DNA from: an uncultured Bacilli bacterium
GTDB taxonomy: Bacteria > Bacillota_I > Bacilli_A > RF39 > UBA660
Reading direction: 5' to 3'
NCBI GenBank assembly: GCA_910586865.1
Contig: CAJUIY010000001.1
Span: 1-64,000 of the forward strand
Length of the DNA: 64,000 bases
Below the pieces are notes generated by a model. That model did not search any database, was not told the DNA's origin, and worked only from the letters and a program-made list of their open reading frames with translations. A program made the translations under genes and the position numbers. This document shows positions 17,059-26,157 of the stretch, in pieces (the first letter of the stretch is position 1; every line of letters starts with the position of its first letter).

Positions 17059-19888
17059 TAATACAAAAAAATATAAAACAAAAAATATTAAAGGAAGGAT
17101 ACATACCGATCCGGCAAAACTACCAACAGGAGCTAAAATTGTACTATCCATATTATTAGTTATCTTACTAGTACTTTGTTTCATTAATATGGGATTTTTA
17201 TTCACCGTCTTTGTAGCGGTAATGATTTTAGTAATTATCGGAATCGCCAAATTACTAGATTCTGCAAAGAAAAATAGCAAAAAGAGAAAAGTAATTAATA
17301 TCATCTTAATTCTATTTTTGATTATGGGTATTCTTGCTTTATCTTTATTTGCTGCATTCTTAGTTTATGTAACCGTAAATGCCCCAAAGTTTGATACTAG
17401 CCAACTTGATACCAAAGAATCGACTATCATTTATGATAAAGATGGAAAAGAAGTTATTAAACTAGGAGCAGAAATGAGAGATAAAGTAGAGTTTAATGAG
17501 CTCCCTCAAGTTCTAGTAGACGCGATTATCGCAACAGAAGATTCTAGATTTTATCAACATAATGGATTAGATGTACCTAGATTCTTAAAAGCTTCTATGG
17601 GACAAGTATTCGGAAAAGCAAGTGCTGGTGGTGCTTCTACCTTATCCATGCAAGTAATCAAAAATAGTTTCACATCAACAGAAGCTAGTGGTATCAAAGG
17701 AATTATTCGTAAATTTACTGATATTTATTTAGCTGTATTTAAACTAGAGAAAAACTATTCCAAAGAAGAAATTATAGAGTTTTATGTAAACAACCACTTT
17801 TTAGGTGGAAATGTATATGGTGTTCAAGAAGCTTCTCGAGCTTATTTTGGGAAAGATGTATCTGACCTAAACTTGAGCGAAGCCTCTATCTTAGCAGGTA
17901 TGTTCAAATCGCCTAACTTATATCGTCCTAATGTCAATCCAAAAAATGCTACTCAAAGAAGAAATACGGTTCTATATTTAATGAAACATCATGGGTATAT
18001 TACCGAAGAAGAATATGAGCTAGCAAAAAGCATCCCTGTTGAATCTTTAACTAGTGAACAAACAAATGCAACAACTTCTAAATATCAAGGATATATTGAT
18101 ACCGTGGTGGAAGAAATTGATGACAAATATAATGTAAATGCTTATACCACTCCATTATTAATTTATACCAATATGGATAGAGGAAAACAAGATGGCGTAA
18201 ATGATGTTTTAGATGGTGTTACGTATAGTTGGATTGATGACAAAGTACAAACAGGTGTTTCTGTTCTTGATTCACAAACAGGAAAAATATTAGCAGTTGG
18301 AAATGGCCGTAATCGTAGTGGAGATGGAGTAAACAGCTTTAACTATACAACCCAAATCAAAAGACAACCAGGATCTTCAGCAAAACCATTATTTGATTAT
18401 GGTCCAGGTATTGAATATAACAACTGGTCTACTTATACGCTATTTGATGATGCCCCTTATTCTTATTCGAATGGACAATCAATTAAAAACTGGGATAATG
18501 GCTACTTTGGAACCGTTACGATGAGAAGAGCTTTATCTACTTCTCGTAATATTCCAGCATTAAAAGCGTTCCAACAAGTAGATAATAAAAAGATTATTGA
18601 ATTTGTAACAAATCTTGGTATTGAGCCTGAAATATCGAACGGAAAAATCCATGAAGCCCACTCTATTGGTGCATTTACAGGAGTATCTCCACTTACTATG
18701 AGTGCTGCTTATGCTGCCTTCTCTAATGGTGGATATTATAATGAACCTTATACTGTTTCTAAAATCGTCTTCCGCGATACGAATAAAACGGAAGAACATA
18801 AAGTAAAACCAAAACAAGTTATGAGTGATGCCACAGCCTTTATGATTTCTAGCATCTTACAAGATGTTGCTCTTACTGGTGGAACTCCTAAAAATGTAGC
18901 TGCTAAAACTGGTACAACGAACTTTGATGATGCAACAATGGCAAAATATGGACTACCTGGAGATGCGATTCGTGACTCATGGGTAGTTGGCTATACAACA
19001 AAAACAGTAATTGGAATGTGGTATGGTTATGATAAAATAAGTAAAGAATATTGTTTAAGAAACCTTCCTGCAACCATTCAAAAAGATAAACTTTTCCAAG
19101 CCCTTGCGAAAGCAGCTTTTGAAAGTAACCGAGAAGAATTTAAAATGCCAGATAGTGTTGTTAAGTTAGGAATTATTGCTGGTTCTAATCCTCCGCAAGT
19201 AGCAAAAAATGGAGAAGGAAATGTTGTCTATGAATATTTCAAAAAAGGACATGAACCAGAAGAAGGAGCACAACAAATATCTAACAAACTAGAAACCCCT
19301 GGAAACATAAAAGTGAATTATAGTGGAAATAAGGTAACGATTAGTTGGAATGCAGTTCCAAGATTAGAAGGCGATGAAAATTATGGTGCCTTAGGATATA
19401 ATGTCTACCAAGATAATACACTTCTAAAATTTGTAGAAGGAACTTCTTATACCTTCGAAACAGCAAATCCTTATGCAACTTATCGAGTAGTTGCTACTTA
19501 TAAAAGTTACAGTGGTGCCCAAAGTGAAGCTGCATCTTACCAATTAACGGAAGATGCAAAAGAATCAGACTTCAAATGCGATTGTGGAGGTGAATCCGAA
19601 ACAGTAGATGCAGGTTCGGCACTTCCAACAGGAAATATATGCACGATTAAATATAAAGAAAAACCTTTACCAAAAAATGAGTATAGTATTGCATCAGCAG
19701 ATACAAGTGCATGTGAAGAAAATGGAGTATTTACATCAACAAAAAAAGCGTGTACAATTAATTTCTTCTTCAAATATAAATCTATAACAATAAAATGCCC
19801 AAAAAATTATATAATTAAAGAAGTAACAACAACGCCTCCAACACCACCACCAACCACTCCAGACCCTGATCCTAACCAAACTCCATAA
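17021..19888 (+). CDS. ponA: Class A penicillin-binding protein (PBP1A-like)
   Basis: A bifunctional peptidoglycan synthase of 955 residues. A basic cytoplasmic N-terminus is followed by three predicted membrane segments (about 38-57, 60-80, 94-117), more than the usual one. The glycosyltransferase domain carries 'IATEDSRFYQHNGLD' with the catalytic Glu and 'GGASTLSMQ'. The transpeptidase has SSAK in 'QPGSSAKP', STSRN as the SxN motif, and KTGTT. A fibronectin-III-like segment follows (about 765-850), then a Cys-containing region (five or six Cys) and a Pro/Thr tail. GGAGG precedes the ATG. It is translationally linked to recU. Confidence 0.93.
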   Translation: MTKKGIKKKKTNSNTKKYKTKNIKGRIHTDPAKLPTGAKIVLSILLVILLVLCFINMGFLFTVFVAVMILVIIGIAKLLDSAKKNSKKRKVINIILILFLIMGILALSLFAAFLVYVTVNAPKFDTSQLDTKESTIIYDKDGKEVIKLGAEMRDKVEFNELPQVLVDAIIATEDSRFYQHNGLDVPRFLKASMGQVFGKASAGGASTLSMQVIKNSFTSTEASGIKGIIRKFTDIYLAVFKLEKNYSKEEIIEFYVNNHFLGGNVYGVQEASRAYFGKDVSDLNLSEASILAGMFKSPNLYRPNVNPKNATQRRNTVLYLMKHHGYITEEEYELAKSIPVESLTSEQTNATTSKYQGYIDTVVEEIDDKYNVNAYTTPLLIYTNMDRGKQDGVNDVLDGVTYSWIDDKVQTGVSVLDSQTGKILAVGNGRNRSGDGVNSFNYTTQIKRQPGSSAKPLFDYGPGIEYNNWSTYTLFDDAPYSYSNGQSIKNWDNGYFGTVTMRRALSTSRNIPALKAFQQVDNKKIIEFVTNLGIEPEISNGKIHEAHSIGAFTGVSPLTMSAAYAAFSNGGYYNEPYTVSKIVFRDTNKTEEHKVKPKQVMSDATAFMISSILQDVALTGGTPKNVAAKTGTTNFDDATMAKYGLPGDAIRDSWVVGYTTKTVIGMWYGYDKISKEYCLRNLPATIQKDKLFQALAKAAFESNREEFKMPDSVVKLGIIAGSNPPQVAKNGEGNVVYEYFKKGHEPEEGAQQISNKLETPGNIKVNYSGNKVTISWNAVPRLEGDENYGALGYNVYQDNTLLKFVEGTSYTFETANPYATYRVVATYKSYSGAQSEAASYQLTEDAKESDFKCDCGGESETVDAGSALPTGNICTIKYKEKPLPKNEYSIASADTSACEENGVFTSTKKACTINFFFKYKSITIKCPKNYIIKEVTTTPPTPPPTTPDPDPNQTP

Positions 19889-19898
19889 AATCAAAAAT

Positions 19899-19928
19899 AA
19901 AATAGGGAAAATTCTCTATTTTATTTTT
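19899..19928. terminator. Shared terminator between convergent ponA and nth
   Basis: AAATAGGGAA and TTCTCTATTT form a 10-bp stem with one wobble pair, with A-rich and T-rich flanks (seven Ts on the plus strand), so it can serve both directions. It overlaps the nth stop codon. Confidence 0.7.
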
Positions 19929-20541
19929 TTCTGCAAATATCTTTTAACTTGCACTCCTCACACAATGGCTTCATCGCTTTACAATGATATCTTCCAAATA
20001 GGACCATTTGCAAGTGTCTTCTCGCCCAATCTTCTTTTTTGTAAAACCTCATAAGTTTTTGCTCTACTTCACTCACTGTAGCATCCATTTTAGCTATTTT
20101 TAACCTTTTGCTTACTCTTTCCACATGAGTATCTACCGCAATGGCAGGCATATCATAGTATTCGCCAAAGAAAACATTAACCGTTTTTCTCCCAACTCCC
20201 GGAAGAGATTCTAATATTTCTCTATCAACAGGAACTTTAGAGTTATAGTTTTCCACTAAAATTGTGGATATTTTATTAATATACTCACTCTTCTTACGAA
20301 AAGATCCAAGCGAACGTATTATTTTTTCAATATCCTTTATATTCGCTTTAGATAACGCCTCTAAAGTCTGGTATTTTCCAAATAAAACCTTCGTACATTC
20401 ATTCACTCTTTTATCTGTTGTTTGAGCACTAAGCATAATAGCAAGTAATAATTCATAATCATTCTTATAATTTAATTCACATTTCGGATCTGGAAATAAT
20501 TCCTCTAAATAGTCTTCTACTAATGCTTTTTTATTACTCAT
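19921..20541 (-). CDS. nth: Endonuclease III
   Basis: A base-excision DNA glycosylase/AP lyase for oxidised pyrimidines. The protein (about 206 residues) has the helix-hairpin-helix LPGVGRKTVN with the catalytic Lys, the catalytic Asp in 'AVDTHVERV', and a C-terminal 4Fe-4S cluster motif CKAMKPLCEECKLKDIC (C-x6-C-x2-C-x5-C). The ATG at 20541 overlaps the dnaD stop region by 8 bp; upstream ATG/TTG codons are possible. Order dnaD-nth is conserved in Bacilli. Confidence 0.95.
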   Translation of the reverse strand: MSNKKALVEDYLEELFPDPKCELNYKNDYELLLAIMLSAQTTDKRVNECTKVLFGKYQTLEALSKANIKDIEKIIRSLGSFRKKSEYINKISTILVENYNSKVPVDREILESLPGVGRKTVNVFFGEYYDMPAIAVDTHVERVSKRLKIAKMDATVSEVEQKLMRFYKKEDWARRHLQMVLFGRYHCKAMKPLCEECKLKDICRKK

Positions 20542-21211
20542 CTTCATCAAACCAATCCCAATCCATAATATCTAAATCAATTTCTTTCTTACTATCTTCC
20601 TCACTTTTTATTCTTCTTTTCTTATTATTTTTTAAAACATCCTCTTTTGTTTTAATTCCTGCTTTTTCCCATTCATATAATATCTTATCAATATATCTTA
20701 AATTAGATACCCCATTAAAGGTAGCTTCTTTTAAAGCCTCTTTGATTAATTCCTCACTCATATTATTATCTAACCAAGCTTTTATAATCTCAAATTCAAT
20801 GGGACTTAAAGTTCTTCCAAATTCCTTTTCAATCACTTCGAAAATATTTGATTTTGAATTATCTTTTTCCTCACTCATATTTTCCATAACAATTAAGGAT
20901 AATTTATTGAAAAAACTCTCTAAATTGATAACTTCTTCCATCACTTTTTTTTCGGTTTTTCTTACATCTACACTTAATAAATCCTTATCATTTAAAACAG
21001 ATACTTTTTCCATTATAATACCTAAATCCATATTCAAATCAAAAGCAAATTTAGAAGGATCAAATATCACTTTATTTCCTTGACTATATAAATACATAAG
21101 AAAGATGAAATCATCAAGTTCAATATTTAATTTTTTGTAGTATTTCATAATATATAGTGGAATTACAATATTGCCAGCACTATACATTTCAACAAGTTTA
21201 GAACTCTTCAA
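20534..21211 (-). CDS. dnaD: DnaD-like replication initiation protein
   Basis: DnaD helps load the helicase at oriC and at restart sites. The N-terminal winged-helix domain ('IPLYIMKYYKKLNIELDDFIFLMYLYSQGN') is followed by a DnaB-2/DDBH2 domain ('FEVIEKEFGRTLSPIEFEIIKAWL', 'EALKEATFNGVSNLRYIDKILYEW'), ending in an acidic tail WDWFDEDE. Translation likely starts at TTG 21211, nine bases after GGAG; the ATG at 21220 abuts the site and is less likely. It is followed by nth. Confidence 0.9.
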   Translation of the reverse strand: MKSSKLVEMYSAGNIVIPLYIMKYYKKLNIELDDFIFLMYLYSQGNKVIFDPSKFAFDLNMDLGIIMEKVSVLNDKDLLSVDVRKTEKKVMEEVINLESFFNKLSLIVMENMSEEKDNSKSNIFEVIEKEFGRTLSPIEFEIIKAWLDNNMSEELIKEALKEATFNGVSNLRYIDKILYEWEKAGIKTKEDVLKNNKKRRIKSEEDSKKEIDLDIMDWDWFDEDE

Positions 21212-21285
21212 AATAATCATCTCCTTTTTTCCATATTATAAATCAAACTCTAATAAAAAACAAGAAAAGAGGATTTAATGCTTTT

Positions 21286-22377
21286 TTATTGATACCTTTT
21301 CCTTATATATTCTAATATTGTTTTTTCTTCATTAACAAGTCTATGATATAGAATTTTACTTTCTAAATCACAATATATTTCTTTTAAATACTCTCCTGGT
21401 CCTCTTTTTAGTAACTCCATAATTTGATTACTAGTAATAGCAATATCACTCTTTGAATGAATTGGCAAACCATTATAAGCCTTGGTAATTTCTTTTCTTT
21501 CTATATTCTTCATCGTTCCAGCAATCGAATTAACATATAGACCATATTGATAAAGTGTCATGGGATCTAAATTATCCTCATTCATTACTTTATTTATATT
21601 ATTAATTAAAGTCTTTTCGCTACTTGTAAAAGGATAAATATCTATCACATTCAACATACTCCATACGCTAATTAAAGAATCTGTATTTTTAATTTCTCTT
21701 AATCGTTCTAACTCTAGCTCTTTATCTAAACCAAATTCTAATAATAACGAGATACCTCTATTCACATTTTTACTAGCAAATATTTTATCTAATTCTTCTT
21801 TTTTTCTATTATAAGATAAATCTTTTAATAAATGCTTTGTTAGTAAAATTGCTTCTTTTATCTCATCGCTTAATGAAAAATTAAGGCTAGTTGCAAATCG
21901 AATAGCACGAAGAATTCTTAAGGAGTCCTCTTCTAATTTTTCTTTTGCATTACCAATTGTTCGTATTACTCTTTCATGTAAATCATCTTGACCTTTCAAA
22001 AAGTCTAAAATCTCTTTATTTTCATCCATACAAATGGAATTTACAGTGAAATCTCTTCTTTTTAAATCTTCTACTAAATCATCAATATATTCAATTTCTA
22101 CTGGTTTTCTATTATTAATGTATTTTATTTCTTTTCGAAAAGTAGTAATCTCATAACGAACTTTTTTTCGAACGATAGTAATAGAACCATAATCCGTTGT
22201 GGGTAATAAAGCATCCTTAAATATCTCTTGTAATTGTTTTGGAGTAGCATTTGTTGTAATATCAATATCATTAGATTCTATTTTTAGTAAATAATCTCTA
22301 ACAAATCCTCCTACAATATAAGCTTTATAACCCTTTTCTGTAATTTCAGTTAATACTTTACAAGCTTCTTCTACCAT
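21286..22377 (-). CDS. cca: CCA-adding tRNA nucleotidyltransferase
   Basis: This enzyme builds or repairs the 3' CCA end of tRNAs. The 363-residue protein has the class II nucleotidyltransferase motif 'IVGGFVRDYLL' with DID ('NDIDITTNATP'), 'DYGSITIV', 'RRDFTVNSICMD' and 'EDSLRILRAIRFATSLNF', followed by a helical body. Whether it adds CC, A or all three cannot be decided by eye; CCA-adding is the default for Bacilli. GTAGGTGG precedes the ATG. Downstream (22378-22424) is a short spacer. Confidence 0.93.
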   Translation of the reverse strand: MVEEACKVLTEITEKGYKAYIVGGFVRDYLLKIESNDIDITTNATPKQLQEIFKDALLPTTDYGSITIVRKKVRYEITTFRKEIKYINNRKPVEIEYIDDLVEDLKRRDFTVNSICMDENKEILDFLKGQDDLHERVIRTIGNAKEKLEEDSLRILRAIRFATSLNFSLSDEIKEAILLTKHLLKDLSYNRKKEELDKIFASKNVNRGISLLLEFGLDKELELERLREIKNTDSLISVWSMLNVIDIYPFTSSEKTLINNINKVMNEDNLDPMTLYQYGLYVNSIAGTMKNIERKEITKAYNGLPIHSKSDIAITSNQIMELLKRGPGEYLKEIYCDLESKILYHRLVNEEKTILEYIRKRYQ

Positions 22378-22424
22378 TATACCACCTACTGTTATTATAC
22401 CATTTCTAGGATAAAAAGTCTTTT

Positions 22425-23147
22425 TTATATCTTAAGTTTTACAACAATTGGCAAATGATCACTTGCCTTAGTACCAACTTCTGCCACTATCTTTTCTTTG
22501 ATAATCCAATTTTTAGGAACAAAAATATGATCAATAGGATATTTTCTATTTTTAAGAGTAGGTTTATCCACTCTTACAAAACTTATATTTATTTTTTCCA
22601 TCTCTTCTATAAAATGATTAAAATAATCCTTTTTGATAGAACAATTAAAATCTCCCATTAATACACATTCACATCTATTTTTTTTTATCATAGATAAAAT
22701 TACTTTTAATTGCTTTTTTCTTATATAGTCTGATTTTTGGTCAAGATGAGTATTATAAACATTGATTCTTCTGTTATGTATCATAAAACTTGTATAGGTA
22801 ATAATACGAGGAATATGAGGAAAAAAAGGAAGTCTCTTTGTCTTAGAATCTAATAGATGGCATCTAGTAATAATAGAATTTGATTCATTATATCGTCTAA
22901 TAATTGATATCTTATTACCAAAATTTGTATAGCGATACTTTCCTGTTATAAAATAATCTTTCGGTAAAATCATACATAAATTTTCTTTATAAGTTTTTGT
23001 TAATTCCTGTACACCTAAAATATCAATATGATAACGATTAATGAAATCTACCAAACTTTTTACATGATTACCAAATTGATCTACTCCAGTATAATTTTTT
23101 AATTTATATTTATTTTGTATATTAAAAGTTGCGATAACAAGTTCCAT
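22425..23147 (-). CDS. Endonuclease/exonuclease/phosphatase family protein
   Basis: A 240-residue EEP-superfamily hydrolase. Visible motifs: 'IATFNIQNKYKL' (Asn), 'DILGVQELT' (metal-binding Glu), 'VYNTHLDQKSD', 'VLMGDFNCS' (GDFN) and the terminal 'KASDHLPIVVKL' (SDH). No signal peptide is seen, so it should act in the cytoplasm. The substrate (DNA, phospholipid or nucleotide) cannot be told. Its ribosome binding site GGAGGA directly follows the U-run of the hup terminator, so it is read only by terminator read-through or from a promoter inside hup. Confidence 0.85.
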   Translation of the reverse strand: MELVIATFNIQNKYKLKNYTGVDQFGNHVKSLVDFINRYHIDILGVQELTKTYKENLCMILPKDYFITGKYRYTNFGNKISIIRRYNESNSIITRCHLLDSKTKRLPFFPHIPRIITYTSFMIHNRRINVYNTHLDQKSDYIRKKQLKVILSMIKKNRCECVLMGDFNCSIKKDYFNHFIEEMEKINISFVRVDKPTLKNRKYPIDHIFVPKNWIIKEKIVAEVGTKASDHLPIVVKLKI

Positions 23148-23156
23148 AAATCCTCC

Positions 23157-23178
23157 AAAAAAAACGCCTTCTGGCGTC
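23157..23178 (-). terminator. Terminator of hup
   Basis: On the minus strand GACGCC-AGAA-GGCGTT is followed by eight Ts, 13 bp after the hup stop codon. The T-run is immediately followed by the ribosome binding site of the next gene. Confidence 0.85.
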
Positions 23179-23190
23179 TTATACTATAAA

Positions 23191-23463
23191 TTAATTTACA
23201 GCGTCTTTTAATGCAGATCCTGCTTTAAATGTAACTGCATTTCTAGCAGCAATCGTAACAGTTTCTCCCGTTCTTGGATTACGTCCTTCACGTGCTTCTC
23301 TTTTTGATACTGCAAAAGTTCCGAATCCAACTAGTGGAATTTTATCTCCATTTGCTAATGCCTTTGTAATTGTATTTAGCATTGCATCAATAGCTTTTGT
23401 TGCATCTGCTTTTGTTAATCCTGCTTCTTCTGCAACAGCTTCAACTAATTCTGCTTTTTTCAT
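23191..23463 (-). CDS. hup: DNA-binding protein HU
   Basis: HU is the nucleoid protein that bends DNA. The 90-residue protein is typical: 'MKKAELVEAVAEEAGLTKADATKAIDAM', 'GDKIPLVGFGTF', the arm 'REAREGRNPRTGET' and 'VTFKAGSALKDAVN'. The frame opens at an ATG 27 bp upstream, but the GGGAGG site lies inside that extension, so the ATG at 23463 is the true start; its spacing of about 12 nt is long. Confidence 0.96.
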   Translation of the reverse strand: MKKAELVEAVAEEAGLTKADATKAIDAMLNTITKALANGDKIPLVGFGTFAVSKREAREGRNPRTGETVTIAARNAVTFKAGSALKDAVN

Positions 23464-23632
23464 AATTCTATAATACCTCCCTTGTTTCATTAAGCATGTT
23501 ATGCTTACATATCAAACTTATCATGAAATGAAAGAAATTGCAATAAAAATGAGTAAAAAACATAAATTTTCCAAAATATTTGATACCTACTCCTCTACCA
23601 AAAGAGAGTATTTTTAAAAGAACTAGAACTCC

Positions 23633-23971
23633 CTATTTTTTCTCTAACTTTTGGTTCATACCTCTTAAAAGAGAAATTATTTCACCCATGCCATAAAAAA
23701 ATACGGTTACCATAAGACCTATAAACCAGATACCAATAGTAAGGGAGAAATTAAATTCTGTCATGGAACATTGATCATAATAAAGAGAAGAATAATTTCC
23801 ACAAGATGGAAATAAATTACCAAATAAGAATCCAATACCAACAAAAATCCCCATGATAACATAACTAAATATCTGATAATTATTTACTTTATTTGAAGTT
23901 ACATTTTTAGCTACTTTTTTTAATCTTGGAAAATCCTTTGCGACTTTATCAATTTCATCAAACATATCCAT
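23633..23971 (-). CDS. Small two-helix membrane protein
   Basis: A 112-residue hypothetical protein. A charged N-terminal 30 residues precede two hydrophobic helices (about 35-55 and 75-97), with a short Cys-containing loop (SCGNYSSLYYDQCS) that would be external and could form a disulfide. The C-terminus is basic. Its ATG overlaps the stop codon of the upstream membrane gene (TAATG), so the two are translated together and probably act together. No function can be assigned. Confidence 0.6.
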   Translation of the reverse strand: MDMFDEIDKVAKDFPRLKKVAKNVTSNKVNNYQIFSYVIMGIFVGIGFLFGNLFPSCGNYSSLYYDQCSMTEFNFSLTIGIWFIGLMVTVFFYGMGEIISLLRGMNQKLEKK

Positions 23972-24606
23972 TATTTCTTCACCTTCTTTTCTTTATTACT
24001 AATAGAATCTAGATGTACTTGGTATAAATAGAGATATCTTGATATAGCAAAATAATAAGCTGTTCCTATTAAGGATAAAACAACGCCATCAAAACTTACT
24101 ACATTAATCAAATTGACAATTAATAATATACTTGCAAGTATGATAATGGCATAAAAATAATTATCGTTACTTATCTCATTAAATGGAGAAGATTCTAATT
24201 TTAAATCCTTCCAAATTCTTGTATTCTTAAGTAATACGTGAATAATATAAATAAGTATTATAATATTTAAAAATAAATTTATCAACGATGTAATACCAAA
24301 TGATCTTATAATTGTTAAGATTGAAGTAAGAGAAAAGATAAAATAAACTACTACTAGAAATAGATTTAAATAATGAAAATATTTCTTTAAAGAATTCATT
24401 TTAAGGGGGACGAAATAAATTAACCATATCAAATAAATACTATTATGATTTAATAAATTTCTAAGAATATTAGCTGTTGATAAATTATTCTTTACTGCAA
24501 ATGATTCTGATAATAGTAACATTAATACAATGAAACTAATAGCAATATTAGTTATTATTCTTGGATTATCATACCATTCCTTTTCTTCTTTTTCCATTTC
24601 TTTCAT
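23971..24606 (-). CDS. Polytopic membrane protein
   Basis: A 211-residue hypothetical protein with a charged N-terminus (KEMEKEEKEWYDNP) and about six hydrophobic segments (about 17-35, 50-68, 75-95, 105-125, 150-168, 172-190), ending in a basic tail. No transporter or enzyme motif is visible. AAGGTGG precedes the ATG. It overlaps the next gene by one base. Confidence 0.6.
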   Translation of the reverse strand: MKEMEKEEKEWYDNPRIITNIAISFIVLMLLLSESFAVKNNLSTANILRNLLNHNSIYLIWLIYFVPLKMNSLKKYFHYLNLFLVVVYFIFSLTSILTIIRSFGITSLINLFLNIIILIYIIHVLLKNTRIWKDLKLESSPFNEISNDNYFYAIIILASILLIVNLINVVSFDGVVLSLIGTAYYFAISRYLYLYQVHLDSISNKEKKVKK

Positions 24607-24753
24607 GTAACCACCTTCTATATTATCATTATATCATTAATAAAGAGAATAAAGTAAGAAAAATACGATTTTCCTATTACAACAGAAAAAATAAGTAAAG
24701 TTTTGTTAAATTTTCTACCTAAAAAAAAGAAAAAAGCAGTAAATCAATCACAA

Positions 24754-25578
24754 TTAATTTTTTCCTCTTTTTTTCTTTACAGGAACTACGTTTTCAGTAT
24801 TTATTTCCATTTCTTTCATCAAGTAAGTATTTAGGTAATAATGCATATCAAAATAGCCAAATGGTATACCAGCCATAATGATATCTTTGGTAATAGCAAC
24901 CTTTTTTCTTGAATCACCATACCACCTAATAGGACATCTCTCAAACCAAGCTGTCTCTCCTACTTGATAACTATTTCCATCCGATAATTGGATTTCCTTT
25001 TTTCCAAAACGAGGTTTTATTACCGTCTCTGTATAACGGCTTCCACCTTCTAATTCTATTTCCATTAATTCTTGTGGTCTAAATTCTTTTTTATAATCAT
25101 TATAATTCCTAGAATCTATCGTATATTTTTTCACAATCATAGCTTCTTTTAATTCTTTTTTTAACTCCTCTAATTCCTCTTTTTTCGTTTTTGTAGCAAC
25201 TTTATTTGGGTAATAACCAGCTTCTAGTTCCATGACATTATTATTTATTTTAACCATATCGGTAGCATTTTGAGCTACGATAGAATATGGTAAAACTACA
25301 CGAATTCCAACATCTCTAGTAACTCCTGAGAGATAATTTAATGAACCATTATAATAAACAACCTTTCTTTTATCTTGCTTAAGCCTTGTTTCTGTCCAAT
25401 AGTATCCTGTTCTATTTGCTAATGAATTCTGATCTTCATTAATATAATCCGCATCACTTACATAGCCGCCTAAAGCAATCGCATAATCTGTTATTGCTGC
25501 TTTTATGCCAAATTCATGAAAGAAACTTAAAGATTGCCTACCAATAATTTGTTCTTTTGTTAATAAGGTCAAACTCAT
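24754..25578 (-). CDS. Hypothetical protein with a DUF6273-like module
   Basis: A protein of about 274 residues that I do not recognise by name. Its N-terminal half has the pattern of surface-associated DUF6273/FISUMP-like modules: 'SLANRTGYYWTETRL', then a segment 'VVYYNGSLNY' and 'DVGIRVVLPYS'. The second half is charged, with a coiled-coil stretch (KKEELEELKKELKEA) and a basic tail. No signal peptide or membrane helix is visible, which is odd for such a module. ATG 25578 has GGTGAT upstream; a start 12 bp earlier is less likely. Confidence 0.5.
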   Translation of the reverse strand: MSLTLLTKEQIIGRQSLSFFHEFGIKAAITDYAIALGGYVSDADYINEDQNSLANRTGYYWTETRLKQDKRKVVYYNGSLNYLSGVTRDVGIRVVLPYSIVAQNATDMVKINNNVMELEAGYYPNKVATKTKKEELEELKKELKEAMIVKKYTIDSRNYNDYKKEFRPQELMEIELEGGSRYTETVIKPRFGKKEIQLSDGNSYQVGETAWFERCPIRWYGDSRKKVAITKDIIMAGIPFGYFDMHYYLNTYLMKEMEINTENVVPVKKKRGKN

Positions 25579-25649
25579 AAATATCACCAAACATTATTAT
25601 ACACAATGTTTTTATTTTAGAAAATATAAAAAAGAGAAGTTAATTCCCT

Positions 25650-26108
25650 TTATTGAAAACTTATATTTTTTAAATCCTTCATTACAGATTCAAATGGTTT
25701 CGTAATATCAGTAGGTAACTTATCTAAGTCGAAGAAACGAAGTTCTAAACTTTCTGAATCCCCTCTTAAGGATCCTGAATAAGTATTTGTTATAAAAAGA
25801 ATATTAACAAAATACATTTCATCTTGATTTGGATAAATATGATGTTGTTCTTCACCAGAATAGATCTTAAAAATTTTTAAATCTTTTTCTAAAATAGTCA
25901 GACCCGTTTCTTCTTTCACTTCTCTTATCACGGTCTCATAAATTGTTTCTCCTAAATCCATAGCTCCTCCTGGATTACCCCATAACCCATCGTCACTTCT
26001 TTTTTGTAATAACACTTGTCCTTTTTCATTAAAAATAAGACAGCCACAACCACACATTAGAATTGGATCATGTCCGATAAATTTTCTAAGTTTCTTTACA
26101 TATTCCAT
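25650..26108 (-). CDS. NUDIX hydrolase
   Basis: A stand-alone Nudix hydrolase of about 152 residues. The Nudix box is complete: '[24 protein letters not shown]' matches Gx5Ex7REUxEExGU. The N-terminal 'CGCLIFNEKGQVLLQKRSDDGLWGNPGG' is typical of ADP-ribose/MutT-like members. The substrate cannot be predicted. The internal ATG at 26108 has AAAGGAGAG before it, so the 21 residues upstream are not part of the protein. It is a possible close relative of the two Nudix domains inside LeuS at the other end of the window. Confidence 0.9.
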   Translation of the reverse strand: MEYVKKLRKFIGHDPILMCGCGCLIFNEKGQVLLQKRSDDGLWGNPGGAMDLGETIYETVIREVKEETGLTILEKDLKIFKIYSGEEQHHIYPNQDEMYFVNILFITNTYSGSLRGDSESLELRFFDLDKLPTDITKPFESVMKDLKNISFQ

Positions 26109-26157
26109 CGTATCTCTCCTTTTTAAAAGGATAACAAAAAAAAGAGAATAAGTAAAA

